The notes below the pieces were generated by a model. That model ran no database searches. It worked only from the letters and a program-made list of their open reading frames with translations, and was not told the origin of the DNA. Shown piece by piece: positions 43,266 to 52,117 of a stretch of DNA of 64,000 nt. Every line of letters starts with the position of its first letter. Position 1 is the stretch's first letter. Source of the DNA: Rivularia sp. PCC 7116 (GTDB lineage: Bacteria; Cyanobacteriota; Cyanobacteriia; Cyanobacteriales; Nostocaceae); the NCBI RefSeq assembly GCF_000316665.1, contig NC_019678.1, positions 8,217,001-8,281,000 on the forward strand, given 5' to 3'. The position numbers and the translations under genes were made by a program.

Positions 43266-44153
43266 ATGCTAAATTTAAAGAAATTATCAATTCTATCTAC
43301 TGGAACTTTAATTGCTGCACTCGGTACTTTCGGAAACTCTGCACAAGCAGCAAGCATGAAGGATGAATATATAACATTTAATAAAAATGTCGTAGTTGAT
43401 TTTGATGAAAACGTTGGTGTTGGTAGTAATCCCTTAACAGGAGGACCGAAACTCGATCAACTTTGGGCTGATTATGGCTTAGAAATGGATTCGAGCGTGA
43501 AAGAATTATGGCTATACGACAGTAACTGTAAAGCTAAAGCCAATGGTAAACGCACAGGTGTATCCAAGAATGGATTTACTAATATTTGTACTGGCGACGA
43601 TCCAGATTTAGCAACCGGGAAAGGTAAATATAGAGCTAAAAATGGTAACTTGATCAAATACGATTCTCCCGAGCAAAGTAAAGTCTTGATAATTCAGGAG
43701 AATAATGGCGCACCAGATGATTATGCAAATCGTAATAATCCCGGTACGATTTCATTCAATTTCACTGATGAAAAAGGTGTTGATTTTAATAATATAGGTT
43801 TACTTGATTTTGATGACCCGGGTCAACCAATCTTCAATTTTACATTTTTGGATAATACTACTCAACAGTTTCAGTTCGGAGTAGACGCTGATGAAAATGA
43901 CCCAATGGTTACTTTATTAAGTAAAGATTGGAACGGTAATGCTCTCAAAGGCGATAATTCTTTAAGAGAATACAAATTTGATTTTTCACAAAATATTAAA
44001 CAGCTTGAGGTAACTTTACCCGGAAGTGGAGCCGTGACATATTTAGATTACGAACGTACAATCAAGAGAAAAGTACCCGAACCAACTTCTATCTTGAGCT
44101 TAATCTTTGTAACTGTTGCAATTGCAAAAATCAAACGTAAACGCTCATCATAG
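43266..44153 (+). CDS. PEP-CTERM exported protein, paralogue 1
   Basis: This 295-residue protein has a signal peptide (residues 1-29, ending AQAAS), a beta-rich domain and a PEP-CTERM tail (KVPEPTSILSLIFVTVAIAKIKRKRSS). The domain contains the strings GPKLDQLWADYGLEMDSSVKELWLYDS and SFNFTDEKGVDFNNIGLLDFDD, which recur in the next gene at 44511. These two are therefore paralogues. The function of the domain is unknown; the tail indicates sorting by an exosortase to the cell surface or matrix. A terminator follows at 44227. Confidence 0.85.
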   Translation: MLNLKKLSILSTGTLIAALGTFGNSAQAASMKDEYITFNKNVVVDFDENVGVGSNPLTGGPKLDQLWADYGLEMDSSVKELWLYDSNCKAKANGKRTGVSKNGFTNICTGDDPDLATGKGKYRAKNGNLIKYDSPEQSKVLIIQENNGAPDDYANRNNPGTISFNFTDEKGVDFNNIGLLDFDDPGQPIFNFTFLDNTTQQFQFGVDADENDPMVTLLSKDWNGNALKGDNSLREYKFDFSQNIKQLEVTLPGSGAVTYLDYERTIKRKVPEPTSILSLIFVTVAIAKIKRKRSS

Positions 44154-44226
44154 AAAACTTTCAAAAATCAGCCTTGATTCATAACAAACCTTTTTAATAA
44201 AATCGCTTTTTTGAATCTCTCCATCT

Positions 44227-44248
44227 GCCCCTGATTAAGGGGCTTTTT
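44227..44248 (+). terminator. Rho-independent terminator after PEP-CTERM paralogue 1
   Basis: GCCCC and GGGGC pair around TGATTAA and are followed by TTTTT. The site is about 75 bases after the stop codon. Confidence 0.8.
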
Positions 44249-44510
44249 ATTTGATAAGGCAATCTCTACTCACTGATATCACTTAGAAAACATTATGCAC
44301 AACTTTAACTATTCTGAAATACTTAGGTAAATCTATTTGTATCTACTTTAGTATTAGTAGTTAAACGTAGCAGCTTTACTTTAGCTTTGATTTAAATAGT
44401 TATAATTTTGAGCGATTGTTCATTCCTCTCTAACCTATTTACTAATTAAAACTCTTATAACTGATTAAGTACTAGATTAGTACACCCAATTAAGAGAAGG
44501 TTTTAAATAA
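44249..44510. other. Promoter region of PEP-CTERM paralogue 2
   Basis: AT-rich, no gene. A ribosome site (AGAGAAGG, 44492-44499) precedes the ATG at 44511. Confidence 0.5.
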
Positions 44511-45971
44511 ATGACATTTAGTAAGTCCTCAACGATAAAAACTGTTAAAAATCCCGCTCAGGCATTAGAATCAACAACTGTAGAAAATGAAATTGAAGAA
44601 ATTCAAAAACTGCAGAAAGAAATTTCAAAACTTCAGAAAGATACAAGAAATCTAAATACACAAATTCTGGAAGCAAAAAATAATGAAAACAACAAGGAGG
44701 GAAATAGACTTCTTCAAGAAAAAATATGTATAAAAAATGAGTTAAAGATTAAAGAGGAGAAGCTTAATAAGCTATTAATAGCTGATGACAGTTTTAATAA
44801 AAATACTCAATTGAAAAATGATTGCGGCGATAAAAGAGTATTAGAGCCTACTTCTATCTTAGATTTATCTCCTGTCAGTGGTTTTGTAAATTCTTCTCTA
44901 AAACGTGGGCGAATTAATAATTTGGTTTCTAAATTGGGCATTGGTGCATTATTAGCTACTGCTTTAACAGTTGGCGCAAATCCCGCTCAAGCTGGAATTT
45001 TTACAAATGAGACAACTGTGAATTTTGATGAACCTGATGTTGATGTTAGTCTTGAAGCTAAAGATAATCCATTATATGGAGGAAAGAAAATTAACAATGC
45101 TTGGGCTGATTATGGTTTAAAAATTAAATCCAGTGTTAATGAATTATGGCTATATGACAGTAGTACTAAAGGAGGTCGTGACGACGATTTATTAACTGGA
45201 TATGGTCAATATGAACACAAAGGAAATACTATTGAATATAAATCTCCCGAACAAGGTAACGTCCTAATTATTCAGGAGCATGATGAAAGGTTTAAAAATG
45301 ACATAAAAACACTTGAAAGCCAAATCAAAAACCTTAAAAAAGAAATTCAAAATACTAGCGATCAAGATATCCTTACACAAAAACAAAACCAGCTTGAGAC
45401 TAAACAAGCAGAGCGTCAACAAAAAATTGAGGCTATTAAAAATGATTTAAATAACAATAAGAATACTTATGTAAAGAACAATGAGACTAAGAACTATGAC
45501 CTAAGACCTGATGATAATGTCGGTGGCACCATAACATTCGATTTCACTGATGATGTTGGGGTTTTATTCGATAGCATTGGTTTATTAGACTTTGACGAGA
45601 CAAAGCAACCAAAGTTCAATGCTTTTTTTGCGGATGGTACTAAAACTGGAAACTTTTGGTTGGGCAGTAATAAAGGTAACAAATATATAGATTCAGTAGA
45701 TCTTTTGAGTACTAATTTGGATGGAACCAAAGAAGTAAAGGATGACAACTCACTCAGAGAATATAAATTTGATTTCAGCGATAAGAAAGTAACAAAATTT
45801 CAAATTAAATTACCTGGAAGTGGAGCAATCACCGGATTAAACTACTATCGAGAGGATACCCCAGATTTCGCAAGAAAAGTACCCGAACCAACTTCCATTT
45901 TAGGTTTAGCTGCTATGAGTGCCTTAGCTGCTTCTTCCTTAAAACGCAAGCGCAAGTCTTCAAATATCTAA
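44511..45971 (+). CDS. PEP-CTERM protein, paralogue 2, with coiled-coil parts and internal signal peptide
   Basis: This 486-residue protein ends in a full PEP-CTERM tail (KVPEPTSILGLAAMSALAASSLKRKRKS) and shares the domain of paralogue 1 (INNAWADYGLKIKSSVNELWLYDS). It differs in three ways. The first 105 residues are a charged coiled coil. Residues about 118-141 (VLEPTSILDLSPVSGFVNSS) look like a decayed PEP-CTERM tail followed by a signal-peptide-like stretch (LGIGALLATALTVGANPAQA). Residues about 262-322 are a second coiled coil inserted in the domain. It looks like a fusion of an older tail to a new gene. Whether the internal signal is used is unknown; an internal TTG start near 44920 is possible. 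Confidence 0.75.
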   Translation: MTFSKSSTIKTVKNPAQALESTTVENEIEEIQKLQKEISKLQKDTRNLNTQILEAKNNENNKEGNRLLQEKICIKNELKIKEEKLNKLLIADDSFNKNTQLKNDCGDKRVLEPTSILDLSPVSGFVNSSLKRGRINNLVSKLGIGALLATALTVGANPAQAGIFTNETTVNFDEPDVDVSLEAKDNPLYGGKKINNAWADYGLKIKSSVNELWLYDSSTKGGRDDDLLTGYGQYEHKGNTIEYKSPEQGNVLIIQEHDERFKNDIKTLESQIKNLKKEIQNTSDQDILTQKQNQLETKQAERQQKIEAIKNDLNNNKNTYVKNNETKNYDLRPDDNVGGTITFDFTDDVGVLFDSIGLLDFDETKQPKFNAFFADGTKTGNFWLGSNKGNKYIDSVDLLSTNLDGTKEVKDDNSLREYKFDFSDKKVTKFQIKLPGSGAITGLNYYREDTPDFARKVPEPTSILGLAAMSALAASSLKRKRKSSNI

Positions 45972-46026
45972 TTAATTCAATACAAATGATTTCTTTACTA
46001 AAAACCTTCTAGCAAAGCACTTCATT

Positions 46027-46053
46027 CTCCCTTTAACCAAGGGAGATTTTTTT
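46027..46053 (+). terminator. Rho-independent terminator after PEP-CTERM paralogue 2
   Basis: CTCCC and GGGAG pair around TTTAACCAA and are followed by ATTTTTTT. It lies about 55 bases after the stop codon. Confidence 0.8.
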
Positions 46054-46362
46054 ATTTTGTAGGTTGGGTTACAATACTGCTCGGTTAAGAGGAGATCCTC
46101 CCTAACCCTCCTTAAAAAGGAGGGAACTAAGTCGTAGGTTGGGTTAGTAACCCAACACAACAATTCGTAAGTAATAAGTAGGTGGACAAAAATATTTATG
46201 TCATTGCTAGCGACGGCGAAGCAATGGCATGAAATCTGTGATTGCTTCGCGACACTGCGTTCCCCTCGCAATGACAAATTCTCGTTGCCTAAAAATTTAG
46301 ATGTTGGGTTACGACACGATGAATAAATTAATCTTCCTGTCTAACCCAACCTACAAATTTAA
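46054..46362. repeat. Cluster of GTAGGTTGGGTTA elements
   Basis: GTAGGTTGGGTTA occurs at 46059 and 46134 and its complement TAACCCAACCTAC at 46341-46353, with TTGGGTTA at 46304. A second element, ATTGCTTCGCGACACTGCG...CGCAATGACA, is at 46239-46276 and resembles 61510-61537. No gene is supported in this gap. Confidence 0.65.
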
Positions 46363-47322
46363 TTACCTAACAGCAGCAACTTCCTTACCTAAATCCTGAA
46401 ACATCGGCGTGCTCAAATATCTTTCCCCAAAGGAAGGCTGAATCATGACAATCAAACGCCCCTTATTTTCTGGGCGCTTGCCGATTTCAATCGCCGCACA
46501 TAAAGCTGCACCGGAAGATATTCCAGATAATATTCCTTCTTCTTTTGCTAAACGTCTTCCCATCGCCATCGCATCTTCATCGGTGACGGTAACTATTTCA
46601 TCAATCAAATCCCTACGTAGAACATCTGGGATAAATCCGGCACCTATACCCTGAATTTTATGGGGTCCCGCTTGTCCACCGCCCAACACGGGGCTATTTT
46701 TAGGCTCTACTGCAACTACTTGAAAACTGGGTTTACGCTCTTTCATAACTTCGGCTATTCCGGTAATTGTTCCACCAGTACCGACACCAGCAATCAAAAA
46801 ATCAACTTCCCCGTCGGTATCTTCCCAAATCTCTTCTGCGGTGGTTTCCCGATGAATTTGCGGATTTGCTGGATTTTGGAATTGCTGCAACATGTAAGCA
46901 TTTTCTGTATTCGCCACAATTTCTTCTGCTTTAGAAATTGCTCCGCGCATTCCTCCTTGGGCTGGGGTTAACTCCAAACTTGCACCATAAGCTTTTAGCA
47001 TGGCTCGTCTTTCTAAACTCATGCTTTCTGGCATGGTTAATATCAAACGATAGCCCAGGGCAGCAGCTACCATTGCCAATCCAATTCCCGTATTGCCGGA
47101 TGTTGGCTCCACTAAAATACTTTTCCCTGGTTCAATTAATCCTTGTTCTTGTGCAGTTTTCACCATATTCGCAGCAATGCGGTCTTTTACTGAAGCTGCG
47201 GGGTTCATTCCTTCTAATTTCACCACTATTCTGGCAACGCATCCTGCTTCTTGAGGAATTTTATTTAGCTCTACTAACGGTGTTCTACCGATAAGTTGTG
47301 TAACGTCACTAGCAATTCGCAT
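46363..47322 (-). CDS. cysK: Cysteine synthase A (O-acetylserine sulfhydrylase)
   Basis: This 319-residue PLP enzyme makes cysteine from O-acetylserine and sulfide. The PLP lysine is K46 in [13 protein letters not shown]; the substrate loop TSGNTG is at 74-79; GTGGTITG near 180 holds the phosphate of PLP; and the conserved SSGAA is near 270. Full length and all key residues are present. It is transcribed alone on the minus strand. The 817-base region upstream probably holds its promoter. Confidence 0.95.
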   Translation of the reverse strand: MRIASDVTQLIGRTPLVELNKIPQEAGCVARIVVKLEGMNPAASVKDRIAANMVKTAQEQGLIEPGKSILVEPTSGNTGIGLAMVAAALGYRLILTMPESMSLERRAMLKAYGASLELTPAQGGMRGAISKAEEIVANTENAYMLQQFQNPANPQIHRETTAEEIWEDTDGEVDFLIAGVGTGGTITGIAEVMKERKPSFQVVAVEPKNSPVLGGGQAGPHKIQGIGAGFIPDVLRRDLIDEIVTVTDEDAMAMGRRLAKEEGILSGISSGAALCAAIEIGKRPENKGRLIVMIQPSFGERYLSTPMFQDLGKEVAAVR

Positions 47323-48139
47323 CTTTTTCTATCCTTTTTCAACTTATGAGTTGTTTCTTATTCTCTATAAAGAAAATTGTTTATCTTATACTTTTACTTT
47401 TTTTACAGGCGTAATATTAAGAATTTTAAAGCAAAATATCAATACTCTTAGGTTTGTATATCATCGCACCAAAACTATTTAAACAATTAGTCAAAAAAAA
47501 TTAGTCAAAAAACTATTAAAAAACCTCTATAGCAATCCTACACGAGTTATCAACATTTGAAACAATATAAACATAGTTTACGAATTCTGAATTTTGAATT
47601 TTGAGGTTTTGTCTTTAATTCAATATTATTTAAAATTCAGTCAAAACTAATACATGTTTGCGCTTACAACCGCAAGGTAATTGCAAATATGCTTGATTAC
47701 CAAGGGATTGTGCTTTTTTTTCATGGACTCATTTTATCAAAAGTGAGTACAAAAATAGTAGAACCCTACTTCGCGAGTACTAACACCCCTACCCGAAAAT
47801 ACTAGAACCCATACCCCTAAAAAAAAGTTAAAAACCTTATCAATCATAAATTATAGGCGTTTGAGTACAACCCTAATTAATTTAATTATTCCAAGAGTGA
47901 CGACTTTGAGTCCTCAGTTGTTTGCTGACTGATATAACAGCTATAGGATTTACGCAGAGATTCCCCTCTACCCCCCCGTCTTTTCGGGGGGGCTTCTTAA
48001 AACCCTCTATATTTCTGACTCTGAGTAAATATTCTTTTTAAATAATCGCAACGCCGCGAATTTATTGACAAAACTATACAAAAACTATAGCTATATGCCA
48101 TCTTTTCACTGGCTTCAGGTGATGTAAACAATAAAAGCC
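47323..48139. other. Intergenic region with strong GC hairpin
   Basis: No gene is visible. A very strong hairpin at 47971-47992 (CCCCCCCG, loop TCTTTT, CGGGGGGG) is followed by CTTCTT. The 47740-47830 stretch has several direct repeats around GTACTAACACCCC and AGAACCCATACCCC. The hairpin is placed to act on the plus-strand gene at 48140 or to end a transcript from the left. Confidence 0.5.
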
Positions 48140-48562
48140 ATGATGAATGTAAAGCTTGTTAATTTATTTACTGTTTGCTTAATTACTTTAGCGGTCATTT
48201 TCCCGAGTCTAGCAGTATTTGGTTTGGTATGGGACAAGCATTTAGAGTTTGTCGAAATGCAGCAGAATATTTCTGCCTACAGTCAAACTATCGATAACGA
48301 TTGCTCTGCATCTTTTATAACAACTAGTTCACTTATAGATAATAGTTTTTCTAACTTATATACAAATCCTGATGAAACAAATCTAAATTTATCAGATAAA
48401 TATCAAAGTTCTAATTTATGGCGATGGTTTTTTTTATTTGTACCATTCTGTATTGGAACTGTAATTTATTTTTACGATAGATATTTAGTTCATCGCGCTC
48501 ATGTTTTTCAACAGCAAGTAGAAATGTTGGAAAAATTATGGCAGCAAAGTCTCGAACAGTAA
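48140..48562 (+). CDS. Small two-helix membrane protein, unknown
   Basis: This 140-residue protein has a membrane helix at residues 5-30, a polar stretch with serine and asparagine, a second helix at about 95-115 (WRWFFLFVPFCIGTVIYFY) and a C-terminal helix that could form a coiled coil. I do not recognise it. It is the first of three closely spaced genes. Confidence 0.65.
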   Translation: MMNVKLVNLFTVCLITLAVIFPSLAVFGLVWDKHLEFVEMQQNISAYSQTIDNDCSASFITTSSLIDNSFSNLYTNPDETNLNLSDKYQSSNLWRWFFLFVPFCIGTVIYFYDRYLVHRAHVFQQQVEMLEKLWQQSLEQ

Positions 48563-48578
48563 CAAACCAAAAAACACT

Positions 48579-48833
48579 ATGCCTTCAGAAACACGTGAAA
48601 ATCAATATTTTAGTTTGATTGAGCAATTGTTGAAATGTCCAAACGGAAAAGAGCCAGAACTGATAGAAGCCAATTCTGAATTAGTAGATGCCGATTTGAT
48701 TAAATCTATGATGCAAGTAGCAACATCATTTGCTCATAACGGCAACGAAGATGGTGCAAAGTTTTTAATACATGTTGCAAAAGAATTATCCAAACAATTA
48801 GGATTTTACCCTGAAGTTACAAATAAGGAGTAA
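48579..48833 (+). CDS. Stand-alone version of the N-terminal domain of cyanobacterial TPR/CHAT proteins
   Basis: This 84-residue protein (ENQYFSLIEQLLKCPNGKEP, then LIEANSELVDADLIKSMMQVA and GAKFLIHVAKELSKQLGFYP) looks like the helical N-terminal module that, as I remember it, begins many cyanobacterial CHAT- and TPR-repeat proteins. Here it stands alone, 16 bases after the membrane protein and 2 bases before the next gene. It may be a partner for another repeat protein or a remnant of a larger gene. Confidence 0.55.
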   Translation: MPSETRENQYFSLIEQLLKCPNGKEPELIEANSELVDADLIKSMMQVATSFAHNGNEDGAKFLIHVAKELSKQLGFYPEVTNKE

Positions 48834-48835
48834 TA

Positions 48836-49147
48836 ATGCTATTGACGGCGAATGAGGCACAGCAAATTGCTTTAGAATTTATTCTTAACGAGTGGAATAT
48901 TGCTGATAAATATAAAGACTGGTTTACAGTAATTGATTGTCGCCTCGTTGGTCAAAGTTGGTATATTGTCGAATTAGCTGTATCGGGTTTTCCAGATAGA
49001 TGGTACCTTCAAGTTTACGATACCGCAGAATGCGACCCAAACTATACATTTATCTCTCCCATTCGCGGTTGTGAAGGATATACAGACCTTACTAGTTTAC
49101 CTGAATTAATAGCAGAAGTTTTAGTTTGCGAGCGCAATACTCGATAA
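48836..49147 (+). CDS. Small protein, unknown
   Basis: This 103-residue protein has a helix followed by a beta-rich part (WFTVIDCRLVGQSWYIVELAVSGFPDRWYLQVYDTAE). It begins two bases after the stop of the previous gene, so the two are probably translated together. The fold resembles small immunity-type proteins in pattern only; I cannot name it. Confidence 0.6.
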   Translation: MLLTANEAQQIALEFILNEWNIADKYKDWFTVIDCRLVGQSWYIVELAVSGFPDRWYLQVYDTAECDPNYTFISPIRGCEGYTDLTSLPELIAEVLVCERNTR

Positions 49148-49803
49148 ATATAATCAGTGGTGCCGAGTTAGCTAATTACTTAGAATGTATATTTTTAGTT
49201 AGCAATTATAATTTTTTATTATGGCGGTTTTTAGTTGATTTGAATACAGTCAAAACCTGATTATCTTTAAAAGAGATATCCCTCTCCTGTCTTTTTGATA
49301 AGGGAGGAGGGTGGGGTTCACTTTGTACTGTATTCAAATTATAACGCTGTATTTATTTCAATGAAGTTGCAAGTTTTCCAAGGTTTTCTTATTACGAGAA
49401 AGCCTTTTTTATATTTTGACTATACATTGGTATATATTTACCAGGACTTACGCAATTGTCATAATACTCTGCTGGTGCGTGACACTGAATAGATTGTTAC
49501 TACGTTCACAGTTACTCAAAGTGTCACAGCACCCTACAAGAACAATGTGCCGGTTGCATAAGTCCTATTTACTATAAATTATAATTATTACTCATAAATA
49601 ATAGCCAATTTAAATTAAATTTTCTACCAATATTAAATTCACTATGCCATGAAAATAGTTAAGTAATAAATAACAATAAAAGTGAATATTTAAAGCATAA
49701 GACATATTTTTATGATGAATAAATCATTCAATAGAAGCATTTAATATAACAATTAATATGCTATATTAATAATGCCTTAAATCTTAGCTAAATATATTGA
49801 AAA
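49148..49803. other. Intergenic region with MITE copy
   Basis: It holds the MITE-like repeat at 49443-49566 and, near 49270-49316, a GATATCCCTCTCC...GGGAGGAGGGTGGGG element of the CCTCACCC family. No gene is supported; the ends are AT-rich. Confidence 0.55.
49443..49566 (+). mobile_element. MITE-like element, copy 1 (124 bp)
   Basis: It starts AGGACTTACGCAA and ends TTGCATAAGTCCT, giving terminal inverted repeats of about 13 bp with one mismatch. The inside has GGTGCGTGACACTGAA and TTACTCAAAGTGTCACAGCA as a second inverted repeat. Two other full copies lie at 53438-53561 and 62193-62317. There is no transposase gene, so it would need one from elsewhere. Confidence 0.8.
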
Positions 49804-50139
49804 ATGATTAGTGAAGACACTCTTGCTAAGGAATTTATTCGAGTCATCAACGAGTATTATCCCAAAGTAGGAGAGGTGCTTGATGGCTGTTACGTGAAAG
49901 TTGTCACAAATTATTGGGGAAGACCTCCTAAAAGCTTGCGACACGTGGTGATTTATTCCTCGGAGGAAACCATTTCTTATGTACAAACTCATAAGCAAAA
50001 GCTGACCGATGTCGCAGAAAACATGGGATTAGTTCAGGTTGTATTTCGCAATGCTTCGCGTTTATTGCGCGACCCAATGTCGAAAATCAAGCAATCTGAC
50101 CCGCGTATGTGGTTGGATTTACAATGGGTTTCAAGATAG
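49804..50139 (+). CDS. Unknown small protein
   Basis: This 111-residue protein has a mixed fold (ISEDTLAKEFIRVINEYYPKV, then YVKVVTNYWGRPPKSLRHVV) and a C-terminal ASRLLRDPMSKIKQSDPRMW. It has no signal peptide or membrane helix. I do not recognise it. Confidence 0.55.
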   Translation: MISEDTLAKEFIRVINEYYPKVGEVLDGCYVKVVTNYWGRPPKSLRHVVIYSSEETISYVQTHKQKLTDVAENMGLVQVVFRNASRLLRDPMSKIKQSDPRMWLDLQWVSR

Positions 50140-50495
50140 AAATACTGTCCAAATTGTAATCCGAAAAAACTAAGTTTTTGGCGAATAAATCAACTAGAGA
50201 TTATATTTTACGCGAACGAATTTGCTGAAGGTTGTACTGATTGACAGTAGAATATTTTAGGTATTAAATTGAAACGAAGGTGCTGGGAATAAAAGTTTTT
50301 AAGGTCATGGTAATAATAGATTATTCCTTGAAGGTTAATTATGTTTAATTATCGCTTCGTAATACCGAATCATTATCTCTCCAACTCGAAACCTTTTTCG
50401 TGATTAGTAGTATCTACCACTCTGGAAAAACAGAACACTAAAAGTTGCGATCGCCCAATAAACCTAACTTAGATTAGACACAGAGGGCTTATATT
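50140..50495. other. Intergenic region, nothing clear
   Basis: AT-rich. One HIP1 octamer lies near 50447. No hairpin of note and no gene are seen. Confidence 0.5.
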
Positions 50496-50867
50496 ATGAT
50501 GAATAAATCTTTCATTCATGCGGATGATTTGCCACCGAAAGAAGTAACGCAAGGTGACAAAATGTTGCTTCTAGAACTAGAAAGGACTACCGGTAAGTGT
50601 TTTTACGAAGCTTGTGACGGTATTACGCAAGCATTATTATCAAGCTGTTTTTGGTATTTAACTATTGATGCTGAATATTTGACATTAGTAATTCACACTC
50701 CGGAGATTGTGACTTACTGGCATATAGTCAGCAATATTGTACAGTTGGGGATGAAACTTGAACCCCTTGCGTCAAGCGCTAGAATCCGCGTTAATCCCCC
50801 TCCGGGTAAAGCAACACCCTTTGAAATTGGTGTCGATGAAGTATCAGCTTTTCGCGATTGGCTGTAA
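50496..50867 (+). CDS. Unknown small protein
   Basis: This 123-residue protein starts MMNKSFIHADDLPPKEVTQG and has a beta-rich middle (FWYLTIDAEYLTLVIHTPEI) and a C-terminal ARIRVNPPPGKATPFEIGVDE. No membrane segment or known motif is seen. It converges with the polysaccharide deacetylase gene, whose stop is 16 bases away. Confidence 0.55.
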   Translation: MMNKSFIHADDLPPKEVTQGDKMLLLELERTTGKCFYEACDGITQALLSSCFWYLTIDAEYLTLVIHTPEIVTYWHIVSNIVQLGMKLEPLASSARIRVNPPPGKATPFEIGVDEVSAFRDWL

Positions 50868-50883
50868 ACGAAAGCTTTGAACT

Positions 50884-51900
50884 TTATCGCTCACAATTAT
50901 TAAGTTCTCCTGCGGAAGTTTTGTTAACTAATTCATTTAAGCGAGATTGTCCAAAACGTCCAATAGCTAGTAGATTGTCTGATTCTCCAGCAAATATTTC
51001 ATTGTTGTCATCCATAGCTAAAGCAGCTACATATCCGGCTTCTCGTACTAATTTTCTAACTCGCTCATCATTTTTACCAGTTGGGTAAGTAAAGTAGCGA
51101 ATTGATTTACCCAACTCTTTCTCTAATATTTGTTTGGATTCTACTATTTCTGGAATTAGTTCTTCGTCAGATAGCTTAGTCAAATCCGGTGGATGAGTTT
51201 TACTGTGAGCGGCTATAGTTACTAAAGAATCCGCAGCCATAGTTTTGAGTTGCTCCCATGTAACGTGGGAGCGACCTGTATTAATACCCATATTCTTAGT
51301 GTAAACTGAGAAAACCGCCGGATATTTGTACTTTTTTAATAGCGGATACACATATTCATAATGCCCACCGTAGCCATCATCAAAGCTTAGTAAAATTGGT
51401 TTTTCCGGTAATGGGCTGCCGGTACGCAAATGAATCACTAATTGTTCTAAACTAATTGGAGTTAAACCCTGAGATTTGATTAATTTAAAATGAGATTCTA
51501 ATTCTTCTGGGGTAACATCAAAAAAAACTTCCTTTTTAGGTAAAATGTCGTGATACATAGCTATAGGTACTTTCGCTGTTTTAGCTTTTTGGCTAATTTG
51601 TGGAAACGTTACAGCTTCAAGGGAGAAAGGTAGATTAGGGTAAGTTTGGGTTTTCACTAAAATCTCATTTTTAGATAAACTTTCCTCATTCCAAAGCTGT
51701 AAATTTTTACCTATAGTTTGATATTCTTGACAAAACTGCTCTAAACTTAAGGGCAGAGGGTTATTTCTAATTGCAGTAGAAGAATTGCTGATATTATCGT
51801 TTTTAGAATAAAAGTTTAAAGCTAAGAAACTACTCGCTACTACTAGAATACCGCCTATTAATGGAATGAATTTCAGTATTTTACTTGGTTTGGGCTGCAT
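50884..51900 (-). CDS. Polysaccharide deacetylase, membrane anchored
   Basis: The chosen start at 51900 (MQPKPSKILKFIPLIGG) gives 338 residues and puts the membrane anchor at 9-28; an in-frame start at 51945 adds 15. The NodB domain has LSFDDGYGGHYEYVYPLL near 180 (catalytic and metal Asp), AAHSKTHPPDL near 235 (metal histidines), and FTYPTGKNDERVRKLV near 275. The enzyme removes acetyl groups from a surface polysaccharide or peptidoglycan. All key residues are visible, so it is likely active outside the cell membrane. Confidence 0.88.
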   Translation of the reverse strand: MQPKPSKILKFIPLIGGILVVASSFLALNFYSKNDNISNSSTAIRNNPLPLSLEQFCQEYQTIGKNLQLWNEESLSKNEILVKTQTYPNLPFSLEAVTFPQISQKAKTAKVPIAMYHDILPKKEVFFDVTPEELESHFKLIKSQGLTPISLEQLVIHLRTGSPLPEKPILLSFDDGYGGHYEYVYPLLKKYKYPAVFSVYTKNMGINTGRSHVTWEQLKTMAADSLVTIAAHSKTHPPDLTKLSDEELIPEIVESKQILEKELGKSIRYFTYPTGKNDERVRKLVREAGYVAALAMDDNNEIFAGESDNLLAIGRFGQSRLNELVNKTSAGELNNCER

Positions 51901-52066
51901 AATATTTAATCTAAGAATATTGTTTATCTGAAAATTGGTATGCACGCACCCGAAACAATAAAACCCGCAGCTTCTACGGGTTCAAGATACTTCTGTTCAT
52001 GAATAGATAAGAAAACATTAAATATAAGGCTGGTTAAATGCAAGCCTATAAAATACAAATATTAAG

Positions 52067-52098
52067 GTTAAAGGCTAAAGGTTAAAGGTTAAAGGTGA
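52067..52098. repeat. GGTTAAA heptamer repeats
   Basis: AAGGTTAAAGGCTAAAGGTT and TAAAGGTTAAAGGTGAAATT units lie about 20 bases after the stop of the ABC ATPase gene. Complementary AACCTTT units are at 3945 and 53780. Confidence 0.7.
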
Positions 52099-52117
52099 AA
52101 TTATTGATATTCAATGT

